From Corynebacterium afermentans subsp. lipophilum (lineage in GTDB: Bacteria > Actinomycetota > Actinomycetes > Mycobacteriales > Mycobacteriaceae), in NCBI RefSeq assembly GCF_030408375.1, contig NZ_CP046530.1, forward strand, positions 1,302,001 through 1,366,000: a DNA stretch of 64,000 nucleotides, given 5' to 3'. Made by a program: the position numbers and the translations under genes. The stretch's first letter is position 1, and each line of letters starts with the position of its first letter. Of the stretch, positions 57,741-64,000 are shown piece after piece. Under the pieces are notes generated by a model, which made no database searches, was not told the origin of the DNA, and saw only the letters and a program-made list of their open reading frames with translations.

Positions 57741-57872
57741 TCAGGACACAGCTGCCCACACCACGCCCCCGACGACAACGGCTCCTACTGAAGCAATAGC
57801 CGCCTCGACCACCATCTCCTGGATGTGGTCGAGAGCGGCCTGCGTTTCAGTCACCGGGATCGTGACACTCAC
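57741..57872 (-). CDS. Coupled micro-ORF with one hydrophobic helix (43 aa)
   Basis: This GTG-initiated 43-codon frame overlaps the stop of the upstream 217-residue gene as GTGA, the classical sign of translational coupling. It encodes VSVTIPVTETQAALDHIQEM followed by a hydrophobic, Gly/Val-rich helix and a TGA. After the TGA the same frame stays open for another 61 codons (to 57555) and is rich in Trp and Arg. It may be a truncated membrane protein of the accessory element. No family recognised. Confidence 0.45.
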   Translation of the reverse strand: MSVTIPVTETQAALDHIQEMVVEAAIASVGAVVVGGVVWAAVS

Positions 57873-58522
57873 TGCCCCCGCGATCGATCAGCAGCAAAAA
57901 CGATGGAGTCGAGTCCCTCCTGCAGATCTTCGTCCATGCCGGCGGCATCCATGGACCGCTTCGCGAATGAGGCCAGGACCGACAGGCTGCCGGACGAGTC
58001 GATGCGCTCGAGCTCATTGATCGTCGCGACCCGGTTCTCCGGGAGTAGCATGCTTTCCGGGTCATAGAAATCAAGCTGTGTCCGCCAGAACTCCAGCGGG
58101 TCAGTCAATCCTTCGCGCAGGTCGGCACTGCTGTCGGGGATGTCTTGCATGTAGAGTAGCTGGCTCATTTTGCGGTGCTCCCTACCCTCGTTCGAGGTAT
58201 CCAAGGCGCACACGTATGTGCCACCGAGACCGTAGTCGTTCGAACGAACCGTTAGTGTTCCATGAGCCGACAGGCGTTGTCCGATCTGTACATCTTGGTC
58301 TTTAAACGTGCTTGTTGTGTGCACGACACAACCCTCGAAAACCTGATTGGCAATGATCGGGAACGCGCCAACAACTCGATACAGCGGGCAGCCGTTGGCG
58401 TCTGTCTTTTGTTCATCAGTGCGCTTGCCATCCTTGTATTCATAGGCAGGGGTTTGGCTCAGCGAGTCGCGCAAGCACACCAGGTCGTACTTACCAGGAA
58501 AACTCAATGAGTAGACGCTCAT
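57869..58522 (-). CDS. Accessory-element protein of unknown function (217 aa)
   Basis: A 217-residue cytoplasmic protein with an excellent ribosome-binding site (AAAGGAGG, 8 bases before the ATG). The N-terminal half starts SVYSLSFPGKYDLVCLRDSL, has a conserved-looking GCPLYRVVGAFPIIAN and an OB-like beta pattern. This is faintly reminiscent of replication/excision-activator proteins of actinobacterial integrative elements, but the likeness is weak. The C-terminal half is helical (TINELERIDSSGSLSVLASF). Its 5' leader can fold into an imperfect 61-base hairpin. It is the first gene of a leftward unit with the coupled micro-ORF. Confidence 0.7.
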   Translation of the reverse strand: MSVYSLSFPGKYDLVCLRDSLSQTPAYEYKDGKRTDEQKTDANGCPLYRVVGAFPIIANQVFEGCVVHTTSTFKDQDVQIGQRLSAHGTLTVRSNDYGLGGTYVCALDTSNEGREHRKMSQLLYMQDIPDSSADLREGLTDPLEFWRTQLDFYDPESMLLPENRVATINELERIDSSGSLSVLASFAKRSMDAAGMDEDLQEGLDSIVFAADRSRGQ

Positions 58523-58542
58523 TGCGCTACCTCCTTTCGCTA

Positions 58543-58603
58543 GGGGTCGTCTTATCCCCTCGAATCGAGAGCTCGACTCAGAATCGAGGGATTCAGGCGA
58601 CCC
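58543..58603 (-). other. Imperfect inverted repeat in the leader of the 217-aa gene
   Basis: GGGTCG (58543-58548) and CGACCC (58598-58603) close a region containing further inverted pieces (CCCCTCGAATCGAG and its partner CTCGATTC-like segment around 58578-58593). It lies just upstream of the strong ribosome-binding site, so it could be an RNA leader structure or an operator. Confidence 0.4.
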
Positions 58604-58626
58604 AATTTGTCTTGTAGCTCCCGCGT

Positions 58627-58725
58627 TCAGCGATCAAACATCATCATGGGAGGCTGCTCTTCAGCAACAAATTCGACGCTATCCGGCCAAAATAGATTTG
58701 AACAGGAACCACAATCCTCGGGCAC
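58627..58725 (-). CDS. Possible micro-ORF (32 aa) with a CxxC pair
   Basis: The GTG-initiated frame encodes VPEDCGSCSNLFWPDSVEFV, then EEQPPMMMFDR. The CGSC pair and charged composition look protein-like, and it lies upstream of the 217-residue gene in the same direction. No ribosome-binding site stands out, so this remains tentative. Confidence 0.3.
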   Translation of the reverse strand: MPEDCGSCSNLFWPDSVEFVAEEQPPMMMFDR

Positions 58726-58797
58726 ACAGGTACGCGCATGCCTTAAGGCACCCCCTATACTTCCAATGTAGAGTGATTTACGACACAGGAGATTGTT

Positions 58798-59292
58798 ATG
58801 CCTAAAAAACACCGTGATGGAATCCGCCTACTCACCCAACAAGGTCTCACCGAAGCCCAAGCCAAACGCGAGATCAAAGAGAGCAATGAGGACTGGGCCT
58901 GGATACAGACCTGGTTCCATAAAAAAATCGAAAACATGACACGACCAGGCGCTATAGATAACTACGTTAGTTCGCTCCGCAACAGCCGCAGCATCACTAA
59001 AACGACACTCAAAGTCGACATCAGCACAGAGCTTTACAATCTGATCAACCTTTTATCTTGCAACTGGCCCACAACACATAAATCAGCGGTACTGACGAAG
59101 CAAAAAATCGTTGAGCTACTCCTTACTCACTACCTCACCGACCACACAGACGAGGCCATTGACGTTCTCACACGACACCTAGAGCAGATCGACAACTGGC
59201 ACAAGGCAACCCGAGCGCATCAATCCGGGTATAGAACACCCGAGGACGATCGAGAAAAACCACTCGGTTCAGAATACGACCGTCCAGAATAA
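58798..59292 (+). CDS. Accessory-element small protein, possibly DNA binding (164 aa)
   Basis: A 164-residue protein of unknown family, in a clearly A+T-richer stretch. ACAGGAG precedes the ATG. The basic N-terminus (MPKKHRDGIRLLTQQGLTEA) has a helix-rich look. The middle segment TKTTLKVDISTELYNLINLL followed by LTKQKIVELLLTHYL resembles the strand-helix-helix of ribbon-helix-helix proteins, which would suit a plasmid-type copy-control or partition role. That reading is an inference from pattern only. It is divergent from the leftward 217-residue unit and is followed by the frameshifted gene. Confidence 0.6.
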   Translation: MPKKHRDGIRLLTQQGLTEAQAKREIKESNEDWAWIQTWFHKKIENMTRPGAIDNYVSSLRNSRSITKTTLKVDISTELYNLINLLSCNWPTTHKSAVLTKQKIVELLLTHYLTDHTDEAIDVLTRHLEQIDNWHKATRAHQSGYRTPEDDREKPLGSEYDRPE

Positions 59293-59375
59293 AATGTCCG
59301 ATAATGGATACTATGTTCGGCTCCCCTATTCCCCCAGCATACAGCCACACACCACGGACTACACCCCGAAACACC

Positions 59376-59460
59376 CCACTGCACCACCTAATGCACCACC
59401 TCACTACACCACATGCGGCAGCATGGTGCGACTAGTACACAGCACTACACCACTACCATT
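59376..59460. repeat. Cluster of short iteron-like repeats
   Basis: GCACCACCT occurs at 59381 and 59393 (12-base pitch), CACTACACCAC at 59402 and 59443, and the inverted form TGGTGC at 59424. The cluster lies immediately before a helix-turn-helix gene remnant. Such short C/A-rich repeats often serve as binding sites for plasmid initiator or partition proteins. Confidence 0.45.
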
Positions 59461-59466
59461 GCACAC

Positions 59467-59956
59467 ATGGACGACCGCCTCAACCAATTACTCACCATCG
59501 CTGAAGCAGCTAGGCTCACCGGCGTCGCCAAACCACCATCACCCCGCGCGAAAGGACGCGGAGAATTCCCCCGAGCCCAGCAAAAACAAGGAACCTGGTA
59601 CATCCCCATCGGCGACCTCATTACCAGCGGACGACTCGACACCATCACCCACAACCCCCGAAACCCGCACCAGTGCAACCAGCGCACAAGACCACCAAAA
59701 TCTAGTGCACGCACTAGAACTAGAAAAACAACGCGCACACTACGCCGAACAACAACTGCACCAGGCTCAGCAACTCATCCAAGCCAAACAAGACACCATC
59801 GAAGCACTCAAAACAACTATCCACGCACTAGAAATCACCCCACAAAAACAACTCACCGTCCAAGAAGTAACCCCCCGACCCCGAAACCGAGCCCAAGAAC
59901 CCACCAACAACAGGCACAGCCCCCTACAACGCCTCAGCCAATGGCTCGAAAAATGA
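59467..59956 (+). pseudogene. Frameshifted helix-turn-helix/coiled-coil plasmid-type gene
   Basis: The frame starting at 59467 encodes MDDRLNQLLTIAEAARLTGV, then GEFPRAQQKQGTWYIPIGDL, a MerR/excisionase-like helix-turn-helix domain. It loses sense after about 59640. A frame offset by +1 then carries the rest: ELEKQRAHYAEQQLHQAQQL, a long coiled coil, and ends PLQRLSQWLEK at 59956. Together they make a coherent ~160-residue DNA-binding protein. Within the recognition helix the frame also seems shifted and restored: adding one A near 59531 and removing one C near 59544 would turn KPPSPRA into KTTITRA. At least one true disruption is therefore present, unless it is a programmed frameshift or sequencing error. 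Confidence 0.6.
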
Positions 59957-59977
59957 AGATTCTCAGCTCAATACCCT

Positions 59978-60028
59978 CTACGTAAAGCAGTGCCCCCCAA
60001 CAACAGTCGGGGGCACTGCTTTACGTAG
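59978..60028. terminator. Perfect 20-bp inverted repeat, terminator or element end
   Basis: The arms 59978-59997 and 60009-60028 are exact reverse complements (CTACGTAAAGCAGTGCCCCC) around an 11-base loop. It lies between the end of the frameshifted gene and the leftward small membrane-protein gene. It may be a bidirectional terminator, although neither side has a T-run. Confidence 0.6.
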
Positions 60029-60045
60029 GAAATACGCGCAAGACT

Positions 60046-60186
60046 TTAGTTACGCTTGGTTTCCCTAGCCTCGTCAATTAACGTGCTCTTGTTTTCAACA
60101 GGTTTACTACGGAAGATAGCCCGAACTACATATGCAACCAGGATTATGGGAATCAAGGATGCTATTAAGCTCGCGATAACAACCAT
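60046..60186 (-). CDS. Small single-TM protein (46 aa)
   Basis: A 46-residue frame with GGTGAAAG 4 bases before the ATG. It encodes MVVIASLIASLIPIILVAYV, a TM helix, then a charged cytoplasmic tail (RAIFRSKPVENKSTLIDEAR). It starts 41 bases after the stop of the secreted-protein gene on the same strand and ends just before a strong hairpin, so the two genes form one unit. The hydrophobic helix plus basic tail would suit a membrane partner, immunity or holin-like protein; none can be shown. Confidence 0.6.
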   Translation of the reverse strand: MVVIASLIASLIPIILVAYVVRAIFRSKPVENKSTLIDEARETKRN

Positions 60187-60227
60187 TATCTTTCACCTGA
60201 TCCTTCCAATGATTTAGATTGATCAGT

Positions 60228-60749
60228 CTACTTCTTAATCGTGATACACGCCTTATTGGACCATTCTCCGTCAACCTTAGAGCGGCCGCATACTTGCGAC
60301 TGATCTTTAAGATCGCGCTTTATATTGAACCAAGCCCAAGAAGCGCCGATGGAACATTCAGTCTTAGACGACTCAGTTTTGTGCTGGCCATTTGTTTCCA
60401 CATAGTCGACCTCATGCTCGACTCCACAAATATTTTGCTTATAGTCGATTCCTCGTGCGTAGGAAACACCGATCCGATCCACAAAGGTGGATTTTCCGTG
60501 TACCTCTACGTTGGTGAATGCTGCACCGCCACCAGGAGCAAGAGCAAAATTAGTAGCAGAGTACGGCTGTGGCGCCAGTCTAGAACCCGCCTTCGAAGAA
60601 GAGCTAGGAAATGTAGCTTTAGCGGTTTTCGTCCATTCTTTTTCCTCGGCAGGAGATCCTGTTATATCTGCCTCACTCGCATTAGCAATGCCACTATGCA
60701 CAACGGACAGGGCCAATAGCGTTGGGATGGCTAGCCGCCAAGCCTTCAT
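60228..60749 (-). CDS. Secreted protein with four cysteines, unknown function (173 aa)
   Basis: A 173-residue precursor with a Sec signal peptide (MKAWRLAIPTLLALSVVHSG, cleavage near ANA-SE). The mature part has a Ser/Thr/Lys-rich start, then a beta-rich region (FTNVEVHGKSTFVDRIGVSY). Four cysteines (NICGVE, ECSIGA, VCGRSK, ACITIKK) could form two disulfides. GGAGG lies 7 bases before the ATG. Base composition is more A+T-rich than in the core genes. It forms a unit with the 46-residue membrane protein. No family recognised; a secreted toxin, inhibitor or envelope protein are all possible. Confidence 0.72.
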   Translation of the reverse strand: MKAWRLAIPTLLALSVVHSGIANASEADITGSPAEEKEWTKTAKATFPSSSSKAGSRLAPQPYSATNFALAPGGGAAFTNVEVHGKSTFVDRIGVSYARGIDYKQNICGVEHEVDYVETNGQHKTESSKTECSIGASWAWFNIKRDLKDQSQVCGRSKVDGEWSNKACITIKK

Positions 60750-60787
60750 CTACATTCCTCCACGTCTCTTATAAAACTGTCGGCAAA

Positions 60788-60817
60788 TACATAGACTATC
60801 TGCCTACGCTTTGTCGA
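60788..60817 (-). promoter_or_regulatory. Possible promoter of the secreted-protein gene
   Basis: On the minus strand TCGACA (complement of 60812-60817) and TATGTA (complement of 60788-60793) are 18 bases apart, which would give a leader of about 30 bases before the ATG at 60749. Confidence 0.4.
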
Positions 60818-60920
60818 CTAGGGTCATTCGCAGGTTGAAAAAGTTAAGACTGAGTCTACTACGGCGTCTACATGACGCAACAAGTGCTGACTCCGCGTGT
60901 ATCTGTGAGGAGGAACACAC

Positions 60921-62168
60921 GTGACCCGCACTATCGTCGTCGGGGCCGGCATGACGGGCCTCGCCACCGCGTGGCACCTACAGGAGTACGGACATGAGGT
61001 GGAGGTGCTGGAACGCATCGATGTTGCCGCCGGCTCTTCTTGGGGCAACGCTGGATGGCTCGCACCAGGAAAAACGATCCCCCTGGCCAACTCGAGCTTG
61101 TGGGCGTACGGGCCCACAGCGCTCTTTGACAAGCACGCCGCTCTTGATGTGCCTGTGCGCATCGACCCGAAGCTGTGGCGCTTCTGCGCCAACTTCATGG
61201 CGCACGCCACCGGCCGCGCCTGGGACAAGACCATGGCGGGCCTGACCAAGGCGGACCTTAGCGCACTCGCGGCTTTCGACGAGCTCGAGGCAGGCGGCGT
61301 GAAGGCCACCACCCACGAGGGCCCGTTCATCATCGGCTTCGAGAACGAGAAGAAGGCCGGCGGCTTCCTCAAGGAGGTCGAAGGTGCACAGCGCCACGGC
61401 CAAGAGATTCCGTTCGAGCAGATCACGCTTGACGACGCCCGCACGGACGCTCCAATGCTCACCGACAAGGTGGGTGCGACCTACCGCATGGGCGGCCAGC
61501 GCTTCATCGAGCCGGGCCCCTACTGCCAGGCCATCGCGGACTCCATCGTGGAACGCGGCGGCAAGGTCACCACCGGCGTGGAGGTCGTGGAGGTCAGCTC
61601 CACCCGCAAGCCGGCCGTGAAGCTAGCCACTGGCGAGTGGCTGCACGCCGACAATGTGGTGCTCGCTACTGGCGCGTGGCTGCCGAAGCTGGCGAAAGAC
61701 CTCGGCGTGACCACACTGATCCAGGCAGGCCGCGGCTACTCCTTCTCTGTGGAGACCGCCGAGCCGGCAACGTGCCCGGTGTATTTGCCGGACCCGAAGA
61801 TCGCCTGCACCCCGTACCAAGGCCGTTTCCGTATCGCCGGCACCATGGAGTTCCGTGGCCCGGACGAGCCGTTCCAGCCGGGCCGCGTCGCGTCCATGAT
61901 CCACGCCACCAAGCCGTTCTTCCGAGGCATCGACTGGGAGGACCGCCAGGACGAGTGGGTCGGCTCCGGTCCGGTGACCCCGGACGGCCTGCCCCTGGTG
62001 GGTGCGACCAAGGTGCCCAACGTCTACACCAACGGCGGTCACGGCATGTGGGGCATTATCCTCGGCCCGCTGTCCGGCAAGATGCTGGCAAAGCAGATTG
62101 AGACCGGCGAGGTGGATGAGACCATCGCACCGTTCGACCCGCTGCGCGGTCCCTTCGGCGGTCTCTAA
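60921..62168 (+). CDS. dadA: FAD-dependent D-amino acid dehydrogenase (DadA type)
   Basis: Flavoenzyme that oxidises D-amino acids to 2-oxo acids at the membrane. The 415 residues begin with the FAD-binding motif TIVVGAGMTGLATAWHL and have the family end GLPLVGATKVPNVYTNGGHG. The middle shows GATYRMGGQRFIEPGPYCQA, typical of the DAO superfamily. GTGAGGAGG precedes the GTG; the GTG at 60921 is the best start. Putative role: catabolism of D-alanine released from peptidoglycan. A strong terminator separates it from putA. Confidence 0.88.
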   Translation: MTRTIVVGAGMTGLATAWHLQEYGHEVEVLERIDVAAGSSWGNAGWLAPGKTIPLANSSLWAYGPTALFDKHAALDVPVRIDPKLWRFCANFMAHATGRAWDKTMAGLTKADLSALAAFDELEAGGVKATTHEGPFIIGFENEKKAGGFLKEVEGAQRHGQEIPFEQITLDDARTDAPMLTDKVGATYRMGGQRFIEPGPYCQAIADSIVERGGKVTTGVEVVEVSSTRKPAVKLATGEWLHADNVVLATGAWLPKLAKDLGVTTLIQAGRGYSFSVETAEPATCPVYLPDPKIACTPYQGRFRIAGTMEFRGPDEPFQPGRVASMIHATKPFFRGIDWEDRQDEWVGSGPVTPDGLPLVGATKVPNVYTNGGHGMWGIILGPLSGKMLAKQIETGEVDETIAPFDPLRGPFGGL

Positions 62169-62180
62169 CCCCCTCCCCCT

Positions 62181-62213
62181 AGCCCCGGAAACCTGTGTTT
62201 TCCGGGGCTTTTT
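62181..62213 (+). terminator. Intrinsic terminator after dadA
   Basis: AGCCCCGGAAA (62181-62191) pairs with TTTCCGGGGCT (62199-62209) and is followed by a T-run, a textbook rho-independent terminator 12 bases past the dadA stop. Confidence 0.9.
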
Positions 62214-62314
62214 CGTGCGCGCGAGGAATCTTTTGCAAATCAGGGGCCTGTATTCAGGTTTTACATTAGCTTGTGAGATGTCACATCGTTCTGTTTTAGT
62301 GGTAAGGAACACAC

Positions 62315-64000
62315 ATGCCGAAATTGCACACCAACCAGCTCCCGCCAGAAAACAGCGCTGAACTCGACAATGCCGTGGAAGCAGCCGTCGCCCGGGCGTA
62401 CCACTGGATGGAAGCTACCGCTGACGCGGATGCAGATGATGCCCAGACACAACAGCTCGCAGAAATGCTTCGCGACGACAACGGGGTCCGCTTCACCATG
62501 GACTTCGTCGACCGTGTCATGCGCCCTGAGGACAACCGGGTAGCGGCGAACGCACTGCGTGCCATCACCAGGGGCGTCGACGCATCGTTCCTCGGTCGCA
62601 TCAATGCCCTGCTCGTCGGAACCGGCGCCTTCGTCGGCCCGTTCTTGCCCTTCGTGGTCGTCCCCGCGGCTCGCATGCGCCTGCGCCAGCTGGTGGGCCA
62701 TCTCGTGCTCGACGCTGAGTCAGACGCGCTGAACAACCTGCTCGACAACGCGCAAAAGCGCGGCGAGCAGCTCAACCTCAATTTGCTGGGCGAGGCAGTA
62801 CTCGGCGAGAAGGAAGCGACGGACCGTGCAGAGCGCACCCTGAACCTGATCAAGAATCCTCGCGTGACTTACGTCTCCGTCAAGGCTTCCTCGATGGTCT
62901 CCCAGCTCAACCACTGGGACTACGACGAGTGCGTGCGCCTGGTCAAGGACCGTATCCGCCCGCTGTACCGCGCCGCGCGGGACCGTAGCCCCCAGGTGTT
63001 CATCAACATGGACATGGAGGAGTACCACGATCTCCACCTCACGCTTGACGTGTTCACCCAGCTGCTCAGCGAGGACGAGTTCAAGGACTACCAGGGCGGC
63101 ATCGTGCTGCAGGCGTACCTGCCCGACACGCTCGGCGCCCTGGAGTACCTGGCGGACTTCGCGCAGAAGCGCGTGGCCGACGGCGGCGCCAAGATCAAGA
63201 TCCGCCTGGTCAAGGGCGCGAACCTGTCCATGGAGCGACATCACGCGGAGGTCGAGGGCTGGGCGCAGGCACCGTATCTGACCAAGGACGAGGTGGACGC
63301 GAACTACTACCGCCTGCTCGATTTCATCGTACGCCCCGAGTACGCCGACAGCCTCTCCATCGGCATCGCCTCGCACAACCTGTTCACCTCCGCGCTCGCC
63401 TACGAGCTGGCGCAGCAACGCGGTGTGGCCAGCATGCTCGACTCGGAGATGCTGCAGGGAATGTCGCCTGCGCAGCAGCAGATCGTCCGCGAGGCCTACG
63501 GGCGCCAGATCCTCTACACCCCCGTCGTGCGCAAGGAAGACTTCGATGTGGCGGTGAGCTACCTCGTGCGCCGACTCGAAGAAAATGCGGCGCCCCAGAA
63601 CTTCTTGCACGCCCTGTTCGCGCCCAAGACCGCCAAGCGCGACCCGATCAAGGAGCAGGAGGAAGTCTTCCGCTGGGCGGTGGGCAACCGATGGGGCATC
63701 CACAACGGCCCGAACCGGGAGCAGGACCGCGCACAGGAGACCGGACGCCAAGCCGCCGCGGAGGCCGGCACCACCGGCCGCTTCATCAACGAGCCGGACA
63801 CCGATCCGGCACTGGAGGCCAACCGTGCCTGGGCAATCGAGCACCTCGCACACCCGCCGGCGGTGGACACCGGCAACGAGATCACCGATCCGTCCGTGAT
63901 CGCCGACCACATCGCCCGCGCTAAGGAAGCCCAGATTGCCTGGGGCGCGCTTTCCGCCGGCGAGCGTGCCGGCGTCCTCGACGCCATCGGCGACGAGATC
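62315..64000 (+). CDS. putA: Proline dehydrogenase / delta-1-pyrroline-5-carboxylate dehydrogenase, N-terminal part
   Basis: Bifunctional enzyme that oxidises proline to glutamate. The window holds the first 562 codons; the gene continues past its right edge. The ATG at 62315 has AAGGAA upstream. The N-terminus lacks the DNA-binding domain of enterobacterial PutA. The proline dehydrogenase barrel is clear: TYVSVKASSMVSQLN, NMDMEEYHDLHLTLDVF, VLQAYLPDTLGALEYLADFA, IRLVKGANL and ASHNLFTSALAYELA. Start of the aldehyde dehydrogenase linker (FINEPDTDPALEANRAWAIE) follows. No partner gene for a regulator is visible in the window. Confidence 0.93.
   Translation, partial: MPKLHTNQLPPENSAELDNAVEAAVARAYHWMEATADADADDAQTQQLAEMLRDDNGVRFTMDFVDRVMRPEDNRVAANALRAITRGVDASFLGRINALLVGTGAFVGPFLPFVVVPAARMRLRQLVGHLVLDAESDALNNLLDNAQKRGEQLNLNLLGEAVLGEKEATDRAERTLNLIKNPRVTYVSVKASSMVSQLNHWDYDECVRLVKDRIRPLYRAARDRSPQVFINMDMEEYHDLHLTLDVFTQLLSEDEFKDYQGGIVLQAYLPDTLGALEYLADFAQKRVADGGAKIKIRLVKGANLSMERHHAEVEGWAQAPYLTKDEVDANYYRLLDFIVRPEYADSLSIGIASHNLFTSALAYELAQQRGVASMLDSEMLQGMSPAQQQIVREAYGRQILYTPVVRKEDFDVAVSYLVRRLEENAAPQNFLHALFAPKTAKRDPIKEQEEVFRWAVGNRWGIHNGPNREQDRAQETGRQAAAEAGTTGRFINEPDTDPALEANRAWAIEHLAHPPAVDTGNEITDPSVIADHIARAKEAQIAWGALSAGERAGVLDAIGDEI

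Noticed and set aside
57738..57743. In-frame TGA as a selenocysteine codon
   Set aside because: No SECIS-like hairpin or selenoprotein family match; nonsense mutation or natural end is simpler.
59294..59466. N-terminal part of the 220-codon frame starting at 59294
   Set aside because: It reads through the short-repeat region and gives Pro/Thr/His-rich nonsense; the real N-terminus is in the other frame from 59467.
62720..63910. 396-codon minus-strand frame at the right edge
   Set aside because: Antisense to putA, whose proline dehydrogenase motifs are unmistakable.

Overview
The window is chromosomal DNA from a high-GC actinobacterium, almost certainly a Corynebacterium. The evidence is a DtxR close to that of C. 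diphtheriae, a SigA with a long Lys/Ala-rich N-terminus next to polyphosphate glucokinase, the sigA-sigB-dtxR-galE neighbourhood, the PIM/arabinan lipid genes (pimA, patA, pgsA, aftC), and gene order shared with C. glutamicum and with the Rv2613c-Rv2584c and Rv2671-Rv2703 regions of M. tuberculosis. Genes are dense on both strands, and many junctions overlap by 4 bases.

Layout. 74-4943: serine dehydratase, hisS, a metallo-beta-lactamase-fold hydrolase, a membrane-anchored cyclophilin and a tiny exported protein. 5176-7431: an exported 5'-nucleotidase with a PTEEQK repeat stalk. 7617-24389 (minus strand): a long series read thrS, HIT, pgsA, patA, pimA, LemA-like, yebC-type, ruvCAB, secD, secF, peptide-binding lipoprotein, apt, rel. 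It joins translation, phosphatidylinositol mannoside synthesis, Holliday-junction repair, protein export and the stringent response; yajC is missing from its expected place between ruvB and secD. 24499-26920: an exported copper/heme operon (CopC, PCu(A)C, DyP peroxidase) preceded by two long palindromes. 27179-28117: seven tRNA genes, one on the minus strand, and a duplicated Val-Gly tRNA block. 28119-30556: a coupled two-gene unit (asparagine-synthetase-like enzyme plus a helical two-TM coiled-coil protein) of unknown role. 30590-44271: the conserved block of RibD-like reductase, aftC, msrB, hemQ, DUF3000, RNase D, dxs, TrmA-type methyltransferase, DUF3710, dut, DUF3093, DUF4193, ppgK and sigA. 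44357-57575: a DUF4190 protein, a helicase with DUF3039, DUF3099, an RNA/protein methyltransferase, dtd, sigB, dtxR, galE, DUF4192, PAC2 and a HelY-type helicase.

57576-60850 is an accessory islet, visibly richer in A+T. It holds an element-type gene with a coupled micro-ORF, a small possible DNA-binding protein, a frameshifted helix-turn-helix/coiled-coil gene, a 20-bp perfect inverted repeat, and a secreted cysteine-containing protein paired with a 46-residue one-TM protein. The window ends in amino-acid catabolism: a DadA-type dehydrogenase and the first 562 codons of putA.

The most promising leads for something undescribed are the two-gene unit at 28119-30556, the secreted/small-membrane pair at 60046-60749, the paired palindromes before copC, and the C33 anticodon loop of both tRNA-Val(GAC) genes. 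All functional statements rest on reading motifs and gene order by eye; no search was run.
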